From Bacillota bacterium (GTDB lineage Bacteria; Bacillota; Clostridia; Oscillospirales; Ruminococcaceae), in NCBI GenBank assembly GCA_023433405.1, contig JAEZCT010000067.1:14109-78108 (forward strand): a stretch of DNA of 64,000 bases, in the 5' to 3' direction. Below, one piece after another: positions 19,355-28,205 of this stretch (positions within the stretch are counted from its first letter, which is position 1; every line of letters starts with the position of its first letter). The position numbers were made by a program, and so were the translations under genes. Below the pieces are notes generated by a model. That model searched no databases, was not told where the DNA came from, and was given only the letters and a program-made list of their open reading frames with translations.

Positions 19355-21043
19355 ATGGGGAATATTGTAGAGCTTAATACCGCCAACTGCAAAAATTGCT
19401 ACCGCTGCATCCGCGAATGCCCCATCAAGGCCATTCGCTTTCACAACGACCGTGCCTCCATTCTGGAGAGCGAATGTATAGAATGCGGCATCTGTGTGGA
19501 GGTGTGCCCCCAGACCACCCGTCGGGTGCGCAACGATACAGCGGCTGTGAAGCAGCTGCTTTTAGAGGAAAAGCCGGTATACCTTTCCCTTGCTCCCTCT
19601 TGGGTAGGCTGGTATGAAGGGGTTGCGTTCTCCCGCATTTCGGCGGCGCTCAAGCGCCTTGGCTTTGCGGGGGTGGAGGAGACTGCCATCGGAGCGGCGG
19701 AAAGCTCGCGGGAATACGCGCGGCTGATTGAAGAGGGGCAGATGGAGAACATTTTTGTCACCGCCTGTGCCTCTGCCGTGATGCTGGTGGAACGGCATTA
19801 CCCCGAGCTCATTGATATGCTGGCGCCCGTATCCTCCCCGATGATGGCTCATGCGCGTATGATGCGCGAAACCTATGGGGAAATACGCGTGGTGTTTGCG
19901 GGGCCCTGCATCTCCAAGATGAACGAAACCGGGGACGCGCTGGCGGGCGGGCTTGTAAACAACGCCATTACCTTCACGGCGCTGGATGAATGGCTGGCGG
20001 AGGAGGGCGTTGGGCTGTACGAGGAAGACGCGGCCGCCGCCGGGGTAGCCCGCCCCATCGCGCGCCTTTACCCTAAGCCCGGGGGTATTCTTGCCACCGT
20101 TCCGGTGCAAACCAAAGGGTATGCGCGTATTGCCGTGGATGGGCTTTACCGCTGTGTGGAGCTGCTTAATACCTTTCGCCAGGAACGGCCAAAGGGCTAT
20201 TTTATCGAGATGAATATCTGCCCCGGGGGCTGTGTGGGCGGTCCGGTTTTTCGTTTGACGGGCAAGAACTCCCTTTTGACCCAGCGCCATGTAACGGCAG
20301 AGCGGATGCCGCAGGATGAGCGTCCCGCGCCCGACGCGGGGTTACAGCTGCCCCACCCCCGGGTGTTTGCAAACCGCGGATTAAAGCGAGAGGCTCCCTC
20401 CGAGCAGGATATTTTGCGCATACTGTCAAGGATTGGCAAGTATACGGCGGAGCAGGAGCTTAATTGCGGCGGCTGCGGGTATAAAACCTGCCGCGAAAAG
20501 GCGGCGGCTGTGTACTTCGGCAAGGCGGATATTAACATGTGCCTGCCTTTTTTTCGTGAGCGGGCGGAAAATATGTCAAACATTGTGCTCGAGCATTCCC
20601 CAAACGCCATCTTTGTGCTGGATAAAAGCCTGCTGGTGCAGGAATTAAACCCCCGCGCAGAGGCGATTTTACAGGAAAAGCGCGCGCAGGCCATCGGTCT
20701 GCCTGTCTCACTGTTTTATGGCGATGGCGGCTTTGAGCGCGCGGTGAGCGACAAAACCGTAACCCAAAAGCTTAACGTACCCGAGTATAACCGCACCTAT
20801 GAGCAGACCATCACCTACATCCCCGAGCATAAAAGCTTTATAGTACTGCTAAAGGATATTACCGAGGATGAGTCGCGGGAGCAGGCGCTGGACGAAATGC
20901 GCAGCCACACCGTGGATATTGCGCAGAAGGTCATTGAAAAGCAGATGCGCGTGGCACAGGAGATCGCGAGCCTACTCGGCGAAACCACCGCCGAAACGAA
21001 GGTGGCGCTTACGAACCTGAAGAAATCGATGACGAACCTTTAG
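19355..21043 (+). CDS. Sensory [FeFe]-hydrogenase with PAS domain (HydS-type)
   Basis: Domain order is two [4Fe-4S] ferredoxin motifs (residues 10-55), an H-cluster domain (about 70-300), a four-Cys Fe-S motif C-G-G-C-G-Y-K-T-C with a distal Cys (371-396), a PAS domain (about 407-506) and a C-terminal coiled coil. H-cluster ligands remain in T-A-C-A-S-A, G-P-C-I-S-K-M-N-E and M-N-I-C-P-G-G-C. The cysteine that relays protons in catalytic enzymes (T-S-C-C-P) is alanine here, a feature of group C sensory enzymes. It probably senses hydrogen or redox state rather than making hydrogen in bulk. The start is uncertain: GTG 19340 and ATG 19343 are in frame. The next functional gene encodes a SpoIIE-type phosphatase, the usual partner of such sensors. 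Confidence 0.85.
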   Translation: MGNIVELNTANCKNCYRCIRECPIKAIRFHNDRASILESECIECGICVEVCPQTTRRVRNDTAAVKQLLLEEKPVYLSLAPSWVGWYEGVAFSRISAALKRLGFAGVEETAIGAAESSREYARLIEEGQMENIFVTACASAVMLVERHYPELIDMLAPVSSPMMAHARMMRETYGEIRVVFAGPCISKMNETGDALAGGLVNNAITFTALDEWLAEEGVGLYEEDAAAAGVARPIARLYPKPGGILATVPVQTKGYARIAVDGLYRCVELLNTFRQERPKGYFIEMNICPGGCVGGPVFRLTGKNSLLTQRHVTAERMPQDERPAPDAGLQLPHPRVFANRGLKREAPSEQDILRILSRIGKYTAEQELNCGGCGYKTCREKAAAVYFGKADINMCLPFFRERAENMSNIVLEHSPNAIFVLDKSLLVQELNPRAEAILQEKRAQAIGLPVSLFYGDGGFERAVSDKTVTQKLNVPEYNRTYEQTITYIPEHKSFIVLLKDITEDESREQALDEMRSHTVDIAQKVIEKQMRVAQEIASLLGETTAETKVALTNLKKSMTNL

Positions 21044-21130
21044 CATTATACCTTTTTAGTTCGCGTCAAAACCCGTAAAATCGGAGTTTTTGTCCCTTTT
21101 AATCAATTATATAGTATAGGATAATTGAGT

Positions 21131-21470
21131 ATCCCCGTACCCCCAGCACCAAAGTAGCCTTGTGTGGCAGGTGTGGGAAAAAAGGAAAAACTAAAGACTA
21201 GGGCGAAAAGCAAGGGCAAAATACGCGAGGCACCAGGATTTTGCCGAAGGTGCTTCGTCTCACAAACCGTGCTTCGTTTGCCCTTGTTTTGAGCTGGGTG
21301 CAGGGTGTCCCTGCTTCGCTTTTACTAAATTGCTTACTTTTCTCGAACAAGAAAAGTAAGCCGCCTGTCGGCGCGGGTGCCGACGTTCCAACAATTTTAT
21401 GATGATTACCCAAAAGCCGACCAATTCACGAAGTTTATAAGGTCGGTTTTGAAAACTCCAATAAACCATA
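21131..21470 (+). repeat. Family C repeat, copy 1
   Basis: This is a copy of an element of about 340 bp that recurs at 24255-24640 (inverted) and 28206-28540 (direct). Shared marks are CAGCACCAAAGTAGCC, GGGCGAAAAGCAAGGGCAAA, a hairpin TACTTTTCTCGAACAAGAAAAGTA read in two halves around CTCGAACAAG, and GCCGAC...GTCGGT near the right end. It fills the gap between the sensory hydrogenase and the phosphatase. Small open frames inside it are not conserved between copies and are not called as genes. Confidence 0.8.
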
Positions 21471-21603
21471 ATTAGAAAATGATTTATGACAGTAATTTTA
21501 TCTTGAGTGTTTTTGGTTTTTAAATCCATGAAAAATGAGTGTATATAGCGTGAATCAATCGGCACAGGACGGATTATGGGGAAATGGAAGGGAGGAGGAC
21601 GCA

Positions 21604-22788
21604 ATGCCCTACAGGCGGCAGCTGTTTATCGATGCTGCAAGCGACAGCCTAAACCACGCGGGTGAGGAATTGTGCGGCGACAAGGTGGAGTTCTTTCGCG
21701 GCGAGGACTTTTTTCTCGCGGTGCTGGCGGACGGACTGGGCAGCGGGGTGAAGGCGAACATCCTTGCAACCCTCACGAGCAAGATTATCGCCACCATGCT
21801 CTCGCAGGGGGCGACCATCGGCGAGGCGGTAGAGACCATTGCCAGCACACTGCCGGTATGCAGCGAGCGCGGCATTGCCTATTCCACCTTTACAATAGCC
21901 AACGTGCGCAGCGACGGCAGGGTATATCTTGCGGAGTTTGATAACCCCTCTCTCGTTCGCTACCACAAAGGCAAGCTGTGTTACATCGAGCGCGCGGAGC
22001 GGGAGATTGGCGGCAAGCATGTATTTGTAAGCGAGTTTTGCGCGGAGCCGGAGGATATGCTCATCATGTTCTCGGATGGTGTGGTACACGCCGGGGTTGG
22101 CAGGCTTTTGGATCTTGGCTGGCAGTACGAAAACATTGTCACCTATATCAGTGAAAACATTAAGCCGGATATGTCCCCCCGCGAGCTGGTTCGCCGGCTG
22201 CTGTCGGCGGTAAATACCCTGTATATGGAGCGCCCGGGGGACGACTCTACCGTGTGCGCGCTGCTGTTAAAGCCCAAGCGTGTGGCGACGGTGATGGTCG
22301 GCCCACCCATTAACCGGGAGATGGACGAGACGATGGTCAAGCGCCTGATGTACTCGGATGGCCTTCGCGTGGTGTGCGGCGGCACCACCTCTCAGATACT
22401 AAGCCGTGTTACCGGCAAGGAGCTGCAGGTGAGCGTCGATTATGAGAATCCCGCCGTCCCTCCGACCGCGCGCATCTCGGGCGTGGATTTGGTTACCGAA
22501 GGGGTTTTAACCATCGGGCGGTGCATCGATATCATCCGCGGCATCAACACGGCGGGTCCGGATGGCTGGGATCGGGTCTCCATGTATAAAAAGGACGGCG
22601 CGGCACAGCTCTCCCGTCTGTTGCTCGAGGACTGTACCGAGATATGCTTTTTGGTAGGCCGCGCCATCAATCCCGCGCACCAGAACCCGGGTATGCCGGT
22701 TTCGCTGGGGCTTAAGCTTAACCTTATCAAGGAGCTTGCGCAGGAGCTGAAAAAAACGGGCAAGGCTGTTAGTGTTGAGTATTTCTAG
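21604..22788 (+). CDS. SpoIIE-type PP2C serine phosphatase paired with the sensory hydrogenase
   Basis: The first 230 residues are a SpoIIE/PP2C domain with metal-site aspartates in L-A-D-G-L-G-S-G, M-F-S-D-G-V and P-G-D-D-S-T-V. The remaining 165 residues form a second domain not recognised, containing C-F-L-V-G-R-A-I-N-P-A. GGAGGAGGACGCA precedes the ATG at 21604; earlier in-frame starts lack such a site. Group C sensory hydrogenases in Clostridia are commonly linked to phosphatases of this type, which would dephosphorylate an anti-anti-sigma or other target. That output is inference. A family C repeat separates it from the hydrogenase gene. Confidence 0.85.
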   Translation: MPYRRQLFIDAASDSLNHAGEELCGDKVEFFRGEDFFLAVLADGLGSGVKANILATLTSKIIATMLSQGATIGEAVETIASTLPVCSERGIAYSTFTIANVRSDGRVYLAEFDNPSLVRYHKGKLCYIERAEREIGGKHVFVSEFCAEPEDMLIMFSDGVVHAGVGRLLDLGWQYENIVTYISENIKPDMSPRELVRRLLSAVNTLYMERPGDDSTVCALLLKPKRVATVMVGPPINREMDETMVKRLMYSDGLRVVCGGTTSQILSRVTGKELQVSVDYENPAVPPTARISGVDLVTEGVLTIGRCIDIIRGINTAGPDGWDRVSMYKKDGAAQLSRLLLEDCTEICFLVGRAINPAHQNPGMPVSLGLKLNLIKELAQELKKTGKAVSVEYF

Positions 22789-22881
22789 GCAATGCTTGCA
22801 TTGCTGTAATGCTTGCATTGCTCTATTATAATGGACGGATAAAATGTCAACAATCGGAGAGAGCTATAAAGGGGTTAGTCT

Positions 22882-23484
22882 ATGAATAAATATGAGAAAC
22901 GTTCTATTGAAGCTTACAATAAGAAAGCAAAAAATTATGAAGATACCTTTGATGGAAAATTTACCTCGAAATTTAAAACCATGCTCATTGAAACCGCGAA
23001 AATAAATACTGGAGATAATATTATAGATATTGCGTGCGGGAATGGAAGACTCCTCAATATGTTTAAAAGTAGATATGAAATCAAAGGTTTCGGAACAGAT
23101 ATCTCCAATGAAATGGTAAACCAAGCAAAACTGATGAACCCCTCAATGAATTTTTCAGTTGCAAGCTGTGAGGAGATACCTTTTCCAGACAATTCGTTCG
23201 ATATAATTACAGTTTGCGCGGCTTACCACCATTTTCCGGATGTCGCTAAATTCGCAAGAGAGGCTTGCCGTGTGTTGAAGCAGGGTGGAACCATTTATAT
23301 TGCCGAGGTATATTGTCACCCGGTTATACGAATTTTTTGCAATCCATTCCTCCCTTTGTTAAAGGAGGGTGACGTGAAGTTTTACTCGCCCTATGAAATT
23401 ATAAATACATTAAGCAGCGCCGGGTTTATATCCCAGACTCACATAAAAAGAAATCATATTCAAATCGTAAGTGCCTGTAAGTAA
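22882..23484 (+). CDS. Class I SAM-dependent methyltransferase, AT-rich
   Basis: Motif I reads I-I-D-I-A-C-G-N-G-R-L-L and motif III is near F-D-I-I-T-V-C-A-A-Y-H-H-F, as in UbiE/BioC-like small-molecule methyltransferases. Substrate unknown. Length is 200 residues. The gene is visibly richer in A and T, with many AAA, AAT and ATA codons, than every neighbour. This suggests recent transfer. It lies between the phosphatase gene and a fragment of a second phosphatase 3' end. Confidence 0.85.
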   Translation: MNKYEKRSIEAYNKKAKNYEDTFDGKFTSKFKTMLIETAKINTGDNIIDIACGNGRLLNMFKSRYEIKGFGTDISNEMVNQAKLMNPSMNFSVASCEEIPFPDNSFDIITVCAAYHHFPDVAKFAREACRVLKQGGTIYIAEVYCHPVIRIFCNPFLPLLKEGDVKFYSPYEIINTLSSAGFISQTHIKRNHIQIVSACK

Positions 23485-23490
23485 CCTAAG

Positions 23491-23758
23491 ATGATAGTTT
23501 CGTGTATGTTTATAAAAGTACCCAGAGAAAAACCAAGTCTGATGCTCAAGGACTGCAACGGGAGATGCGTTTTGGTAGGCCGCGCCATCAACCCCGCGCC
23601 AAAATCCGGGTTATCCATTTATGAAGCATACCAATATTTCATCGCAACGGGTTGCACACGGCATGAAATTAGCAATGCAGTATGAGGATGAAAAAAGCCA
23701 ACTAACGACTGTATACGCGATTACCAAAGAGGAATACAACAGCATACCCAAGCACTGA
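23491..23758 (+). pseudogene. Decayed duplicate of a SpoIIE-type phosphatase 3' end plus an unknown tail
   Basis: Bases 23533-23605 match the 3' part of the phosphatase gene at 22620-22695 at roughly three bases in four. The same reading frame is kept: L-M-L-K-D-C-N-G-R-C-V-L-V-G-R-A-I-N-P-A against L-L-L-E-D-C-T-E-I-C-F-L-V-G-R-A-I-N-P-A. After about 75 bases the match ends. A different short frame (23621-23758) then encodes 45 residues ending Y-A-I-T-K-E-E-Y-N-S-I-P-K-H, whose origin is not recognised. This looks like scar tissue from a duplication or a replaced gene. Confidence 0.6.
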
Positions 23759-23798
23759 GCAAATTTTGCGTTCCATTTATGATAGGAGGATTACCGTT

Positions 23799-24221
23799 AT
23801 GGATGAGCTGAAAATCAAAATGAGTGCTTTTACGCTGGACTGCATCGACCACCATGAGCTGGCGAAGTTCTATGCAAAGCTGCTTAACTGGGAGGTGCCG
23901 TTCTATGACGAAGACTATGCGGTCGTATGTGCTCCGGGGGCAAGCCAGGCAGCGTATCCCGGGATAACGCTCCAGCGAAACCCCGGGTATCAGCCTCCTG
24001 TGTGGCCGGAGGAGCCTCGCGCGCAGCAGCAAATGGCGCATCTCGACTTGGCGGTGAATGATTTGGGAAAAGCGGTTGAATACGCAATCCTTTGCGGGGC
24101 GCGAGTTTCAGATAAGCAATTTTCTGATAGCTGGACAGTGATGCTTGACCCCGCCGGGCACCCTTTTTGCTTATGTCTGCTGCAGCATGTGTTTGATAGC
24201 CCCGATTTTGCGCTGCGATAG
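23799..24221 (+). CDS. VOC-family (glyoxalase-like) protein
   Basis: This 140-residue protein has the paired beta-alpha-beta-beta-beta modules of the vicinal-oxygen-chelate fold: a start D-C-I-D-H-H-E-L-A-K-F-Y and an end V-M-L-D-P-A-G-H-P-F-C-L. Many members bind a metal, but the function of this one cannot be told. AGGAGG lies 9 bases before the ATG at 23799, so that start is chosen over 23766. Confidence 0.85.
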   Translation: MDELKIKMSAFTLDCIDHHELAKFYAKLLNWEVPFYDEDYAVVCAPGASQAAYPGITLQRNPGYQPPVWPEEPRAQQQMAHLDLAVNDLGKAVEYAILCGARVSDKQFSDSWTVMLDPAGHPFCLCLLQHVFDSPDFALR

Positions 24222-24254
24222 ATTTTCGTTTATATTAATAACCGATTTATTTAG

Positions 24255-24640
24255 GCGGCTTTTAGTTAATCATCATCAAATTGATGGAACGTCGGCTCCC
24301 GCGCCGACAGGCGGCTTACTTTTCTTGTTCGAGAAAAGTAAGCAATTTAGAAAAAGCGAAGCAGGGACACCCTGCACCCAGCTCAAAGCAAGGGCAAACG
24401 GAGCATAGCTTGTGAGACGAAGCACCTACGGCGCAAGCGCGTAAAGCTAAGTGGAGTAGCTGCGTTACGCGCTTGCGAAAATGATAAAGAATTTTTCCGA
24501 AAATTATTTATCATTTTTACCCTTCGGCAAAATCCTGATGCCCCCCGTATTTTGCCCTTGCTTTTCGCCCTGGTCTTTAGTTTTTCCTTTTTTCCCACAC
24601 CTGCCACACAAGGCTACTTTGGTGCTGGGGTACGGGAGAT
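24255..24640 (-). repeat. Family C repeat, copy 2 (inverted, with insertion)
   Basis: This is a reverse-oriented copy of the element at 21131-21470, so the two copies face each other around the phosphatase-methyltransferase-VOC segment. The end carrying GGTCGG is missing. About 94 bases (24428-24521) absent from the other copies interrupt the element. That insert consists of two hairpins, one with arms around GCGCAAGCGCGTAA and one around ATGATAAAGAAT. Confidence 0.8.
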
Positions 24641-24697
24641 ATCCGATTAATATGGCAAGTTAATTGCTTAATAATAATTGCCGATTTAAAAGTGTAA

Positions 24698-24806
24698 TAC
24701 TAATCTCCTCAAAAAGAGTCGATAAAAACCCGCGCGAAAAGCTTTGGTTAATGGCTTTTCACGCGGGTTTTATTTTAACTGCTATACTTTGTGAGGGAGT
24801 TAGTAT
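24698..24806. repeat. Family A hairpin repeat
   Basis: This begins ATACTAAT and ends TTAGTAT, with the conserved inner block TTTTCACGCGGG. It is preceded at 24680-24697 by a fragment (GCCGATTTAAAAGTGTA) of a second copy. It lies between the family C repeat and the binding-protein gene. Confidence 0.75.
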
Positions 24807-24833
24807 TATACGACAGTGCCATTGAACCGACCG

Positions 24834-25868
24834 TTACCCGGCCCCAGAAGAGGCATCGGTCGGCGACTGCCCCGTTACCGGCTGGGAGGAGGGCTCCTGC
24901 TCAAGAGTAATCCCCGGGTAAAGCTCCTGTGAGATGCGCTCCAGCTCTTCCGCTACGCGAAGACTTTGCCGCTCGAAAACAATGTTGTTTACGGTGTAAA
25001 GACGGTCGTTTTTCACCGCCGAAAGCCCGCCCAGGGTCTTGCTCTTTTTCAGTGCCTCCAAATCCACATCGCTGCCTAAGAGCAGAACATATGGCTTTGC
25101 CTCGGCAGTTTTTTCGGCGGGAAACTGCCAGTTTACGCCCCCCGAGGCGACGTTATCAAGACCAAGAACCGCCAAAAGCTTCCCCGGGTAGGTATCGGGC
25201 GTAGCGGCAATAGAGACAGTGTCAATCAGGTACGCGGCCGTATGGGCTTGGGCGTCCTCCTTGGTGGCGACGTAGGCCTCTATGGATTTTGTCAGGCGGT
25301 CAAGACGGGCGATAAACCTTGCTTTGTATTGCTCACCAAGCTCCACCCCCGCTTCCGCCCCCTCCATCAGCCTGCAAATCTTTGCGTACAGCTCGCCGGT
25401 AGAGGCGACGTCATACGCGCGCGCAATGGTCACGATGGCGGCGCCCGTCTGCTGCAGCTTAATCATCGCCTCGTTGGTGGGGGGCGCCTGCATTACAATT
25501 AAATCCGGCGCAAGCTCGGCAATCTTTTTGGTATCCAGCATCATAGGGGTTCCCACCGTGGGCAGGGAGTTCACCGATTCTGGGGTGTCGCAGTAATCGG
25601 TGCGCCCCACCAGTCGGCTCTCAAAACCCAGCTCGCAGAATATTTCGGTCAGCGAGGGCGAAAGTGAAACCACGCGCTGGGGCTTTGCCTCTATATACAC
25701 ATTATCAAAATCCAGCGGATAGTTGATATCCACCGGCTCACTGGACTGTACGGAGGACGGTTGGGAGCTTGCCGCGCCGGGACCTAGCACCGAGCAGCCC
25801 GCAAGCGCCGTCATACACAGCACAAGTATGGCAGCCGCGCCTTTTCTTATCACATGCTTTTTTTTCAT
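24834..25868 (-). CDS. BtuF/FepB-like substrate-binding lipoprotein
   Basis: A lipoprotein signal peptide is present (M-K-K-K, hydrophobic core, lipobox L-A-G-C at residues 21-24). The cluster A-2 binding-protein fold follows, with P-Q-R-V-V-S-L-S-P-S-L-T-E-I as in cobalamin, haem or siderophore receptors. The protein has 344 residues; the Ser/Gln-rich tail is probably disordered. No matching permease or ATPase gene of this class is adjacent, so it is orphaned or works with a transporter elsewhere. AAAGGAA precedes the ATG at 25868. Confidence 0.85.
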   Translation of the reverse strand: MKKKHVIRKGAAAILVLCMTALAGCSVLGPGAASSQPSSVQSSEPVDINYPLDFDNVYIEAKPQRVVSLSPSLTEIFCELGFESRLVGRTDYCDTPESVNSLPTVGTPMMLDTKKIAELAPDLIVMQAPPTNEAMIKLQQTGAAIVTIARAYDVASTGELYAKICRLMEGAEAGVELGEQYKARFIARLDRLTKSIEAYVATKEDAQAHTAAYLIDTVSIAATPDTYPGKLLAVLGLDNVASGGVNWQFPAEKTAEAKPYVLLLGSDVDLEALKKSKTLGGLSAVKNDRLYTVNNIVFERQSLRVAEELERISQELYPGITLEQEPSSQPVTGQSPTDASSGAG

Positions 25869-25985
25869 TTTCGTACCGGTTCCTTTCCGGCGCGCGGTTA
25901 GGGCGCGCGGTAATGCCAACTTCTATTGTACCGCCTGCGGCGAAGCGTTGTCAAACGGCAGAAGATATTCCCAACATATCGTCGG

Positions 25986-27311
25986 TTACCGCGCCTTTAC
26001 GCCTTTTGCCTTCGGGCTCCTTTTCAGCTTTGAGGTGAACAGCTTGTCGGAGGAGAATACCCGAACCGCCAAGAACATGGAGATTACAAGGCAAAGGAGC
26101 TGATATCCCACGCCGAAGGCCACCAGCGCGTAGTTTTTAAAGACGATAGCCGAGGTGGCAATAAAGGTGTGGGTAAAGGGGATAATGTACAGCGCAGCCC
26201 GCAGCACTATGGGCAGCGAGGGGATATCGGTAAACATCGAGATCAGGTAAGGCGCAAGCACACAGAACATGATGGGGGTAACGGCGGTCTGCACCTCTTT
26301 GATATCCTGTGCCATAGCTCCCAGCATGGTGGAGATGGAAAGGGCTATGAGGATAGTAATAAACAGCTCAAGCCCTACGATTAAAAACTGTAAGGGGGAA
26401 AGGGACAGCCCCAGTGAGGATAATGCAGAGGCGATTCCGCCGGTTGAGAGCTGCTCGGCCTCCGGCGCGCCCGTGCTCATGCTGCCTATCCCGCCCATCA
26501 TGCCCCCCATATAGCTTGAGAAGCCGAACAGGAACACCAGCGACATAATCAGCGAACCGATACCCGCTGCGGTCATCTTGGCAAACAGCACCGACAGGCG
26601 CGAAACGGGGGTGGAAAGCAGGGTTTCCAAGGTTTTATCGCCCTTTTCGTTCGCGATGGCGGTGGCGGTCATCTGCGACGCCATCATGACAATCATAAAG
26701 ATAATAATGGGAACAAAGATGGTTTGCGACATGGCAATGGATTGAACGGCCGAGGAGTTGACCTGTGCGTTTTTATCGTTTACATGGGTGTATTCGTACA
26801 GAGTCACGGGCTTTTCCAATAATGCGGTATCGGTAATGCCGCTTTTGGCAAACAGGTCGGCCTTCACCAGCTCGCCGATTTCGTCTGCGGCATTCTGCAC
26901 CTGCGAGGAGGTCATAACCGCCAGGACGGAAAAGGATTTGAGGCGCGAGTGGAGGGATAATACCGGCGCTTTGCCGTCTGCCAGGCTTTGGGCAAACCCT
27001 TCTTCAATAACCAGCACCGTGTCGCTGCCTGCCGCCTCGGCCGCGGTAAACGCGCTGTCTCCCGCGTTGGCTATAAGATTGAGTTCATACCCGCTTTCGG
27101 TAAGCCGGTCGAGCATGTTGCTTGAAGCATCGGTCCGGTCAAGGTCGCATATGGTTACCTGACGCTGTTTTTCCGCCGCAGACTGGGTTGCGTCACCAAT
27201 AAACTGCCCGAGCGTGGAGAAAATGACAACCATAATTACCATAGGCAGCAGGTTTTGCAGGGTGAGCATGTCGCGAAGCTCTTTCCTCAGCAGAATTCCA
27301 AAATGGTTCAT
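25986..27311 (-). CDS. ABC-2 type permease (NatB-like)
   Basis: This 441-residue protein has one N-terminal membrane helix, an extracellular domain of about 150 residues, and five or six C-terminal helices. It contains N-E-K-G-D-K-T-L-E-T-L-L-S-T-P-V, a hallmark of NatB/YhaP-type exporters. It overlaps the ATPase gene by four bases (ATGA), so the two are translationally coupled. Sodium or drug export is typical of the family, but the cargo here is unknown. Confidence 0.88.
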   Translation of the reverse strand: MNHFGILLRKELRDMLTLQNLLPMVIMVVIFSTLGQFIGDATQSAAEKQRQVTICDLDRTDASSNMLDRLTESGYELNLIANAGDSAFTAAEAAGSDTVLVIEEGFAQSLADGKAPVLSLHSRLKSFSVLAVMTSSQVQNAADEIGELVKADLFAKSGITDTALLEKPVTLYEYTHVNDKNAQVNSSAVQSIAMSQTIFVPIIIFMIVMMASQMTATAIANEKGDKTLETLLSTPVSRLSVLFAKMTAAGIGSLIMSLVFLFGFSSYMGGMMGGIGSMSTGAPEAEQLSTGGIASALSSLGLSLSPLQFLIVGLELFITILIALSISTMLGAMAQDIKEVQTAVTPIMFCVLAPYLISMFTDIPSLPIVLRAALYIIPFTHTFIATSAIVFKNYALVAFGVGYQLLCLVISMFLAVRVFSSDKLFTSKLKRSPKAKGVKAR

Positions 27312-28036
27312 GCGCGGTTCACCGCCCTTTCAAACACCTCTTCCAGATTTTGCGCACCGTATTTTTCCTTTAGCTCCTCCGGTCTGCCGCACTCCAACAG
27401 TACCCCGTCGTTGATGATGCCCACCCGGGAGGAGATAAACTCAATCTCCAGCATATTATGGGAGGTGACGAGAATGGACATGCCCTCATCCGCCAGGGCT
27501 TTTAACATGCGGCGAATCTCCAGCGCGTTGATAATATCCAGCCCGCTGGTGGGCTCGTCCAAAATAGCGAGCCTTGGGTTTGACATGACGGCGCGGGAAA
27601 GCAGCAGCTTGCGTATCATGCCCCGGCTGTAGGTGTTTATTTTATCCTGCAGCCGCTCGCCCAGCCCGCAGATTTCTACGGCGCGGGCGGTCATCGCGTC
27701 CCGCTCTGCCCGGGTTTTGGCAAACAGCGCGGCCATAAAGCTTAAGTACCGCGAGCCCGTCATACTTTTGTAAGCACCCGCCTCATCGGGCAGGTAGGTG
27801 ATGTCACGGCGAACCTCAGCCGGGTTACTGGTTACGCTGACGCCGTTTATCCGCGCATCGCCGGAGGAAGGGGTAATAAGCGTGGCAATGACGCGGATGG
27901 TGGAGGTTTTGCCCGCGCCGTTGGGGCCGATCAGGGCAAAAATTTCACCCTGCCCCACCGAAAAGCTTACCCCCTTAACCGCTTGCTTTTTCCCATAGTT
28001 TTTACACAGGTTGTCCACAACAAGGGTGTCGGACAT
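27308..28036 (-). CDS. ABC transporter ATP-binding protein (NatA-like)
   Basis: Walker A is G-P-N-G-A-G-K-T-S. The signature region reads Y-S-R-G-M-I-R-K-L-L-L, a variant of the usual S-G-G. Walker B is L-A-I-L-D-E-P-T-S-G-L-D. Length is 242 residues. Earlier in-frame ATGs at 28045 and 28048 are too close to AAAGGA. It forms an export pair with the permease downstream. Confidence 0.9.
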   Translation of the reverse strand: MSDTLVVDNLCKNYGKKQAVKGVSFSVGQGEIFALIGPNGAGKTSTIRVIATLITPSSGDARINGVSVTSNPAEVRRDITYLPDEAGAYKSMTGSRYLSFMAALFAKTRAERDAMTARAVEICGLGERLQDKINTYSRGMIRKLLLSRAVMSNPRLAILDEPTSGLDIINALEIRRMLKALADEGMSILVTSHNMLEIEFISSRVGIINDGVLLECGRPEELKEKYGAQNLEEVFERAVNRA

Positions 28037-28205
28037 AATTGTCATCATTCCTTTCTTAGGTCCGGCAGATAAGCCGGATGGAGGAAAATTTACATTTTGT
28101 CGCTTGACTGCGCTGCTTACAGGTTATACTATAATGTGTGTTCGCGCAATGAAATTATTGCCTGTTTCTGTCGTTTATTTTTTACTGGTGTATACGATAA
28201 TCGAG

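Noticed and set aside
21260..21604. Small frames inside the family C repeats (also 24145-24408, 24383-24607, 28129-28419)
   Set aside because: The frames are not kept between the three copies and have no ribosome site; the shared feature is DNA or RNA structure, not a protein.
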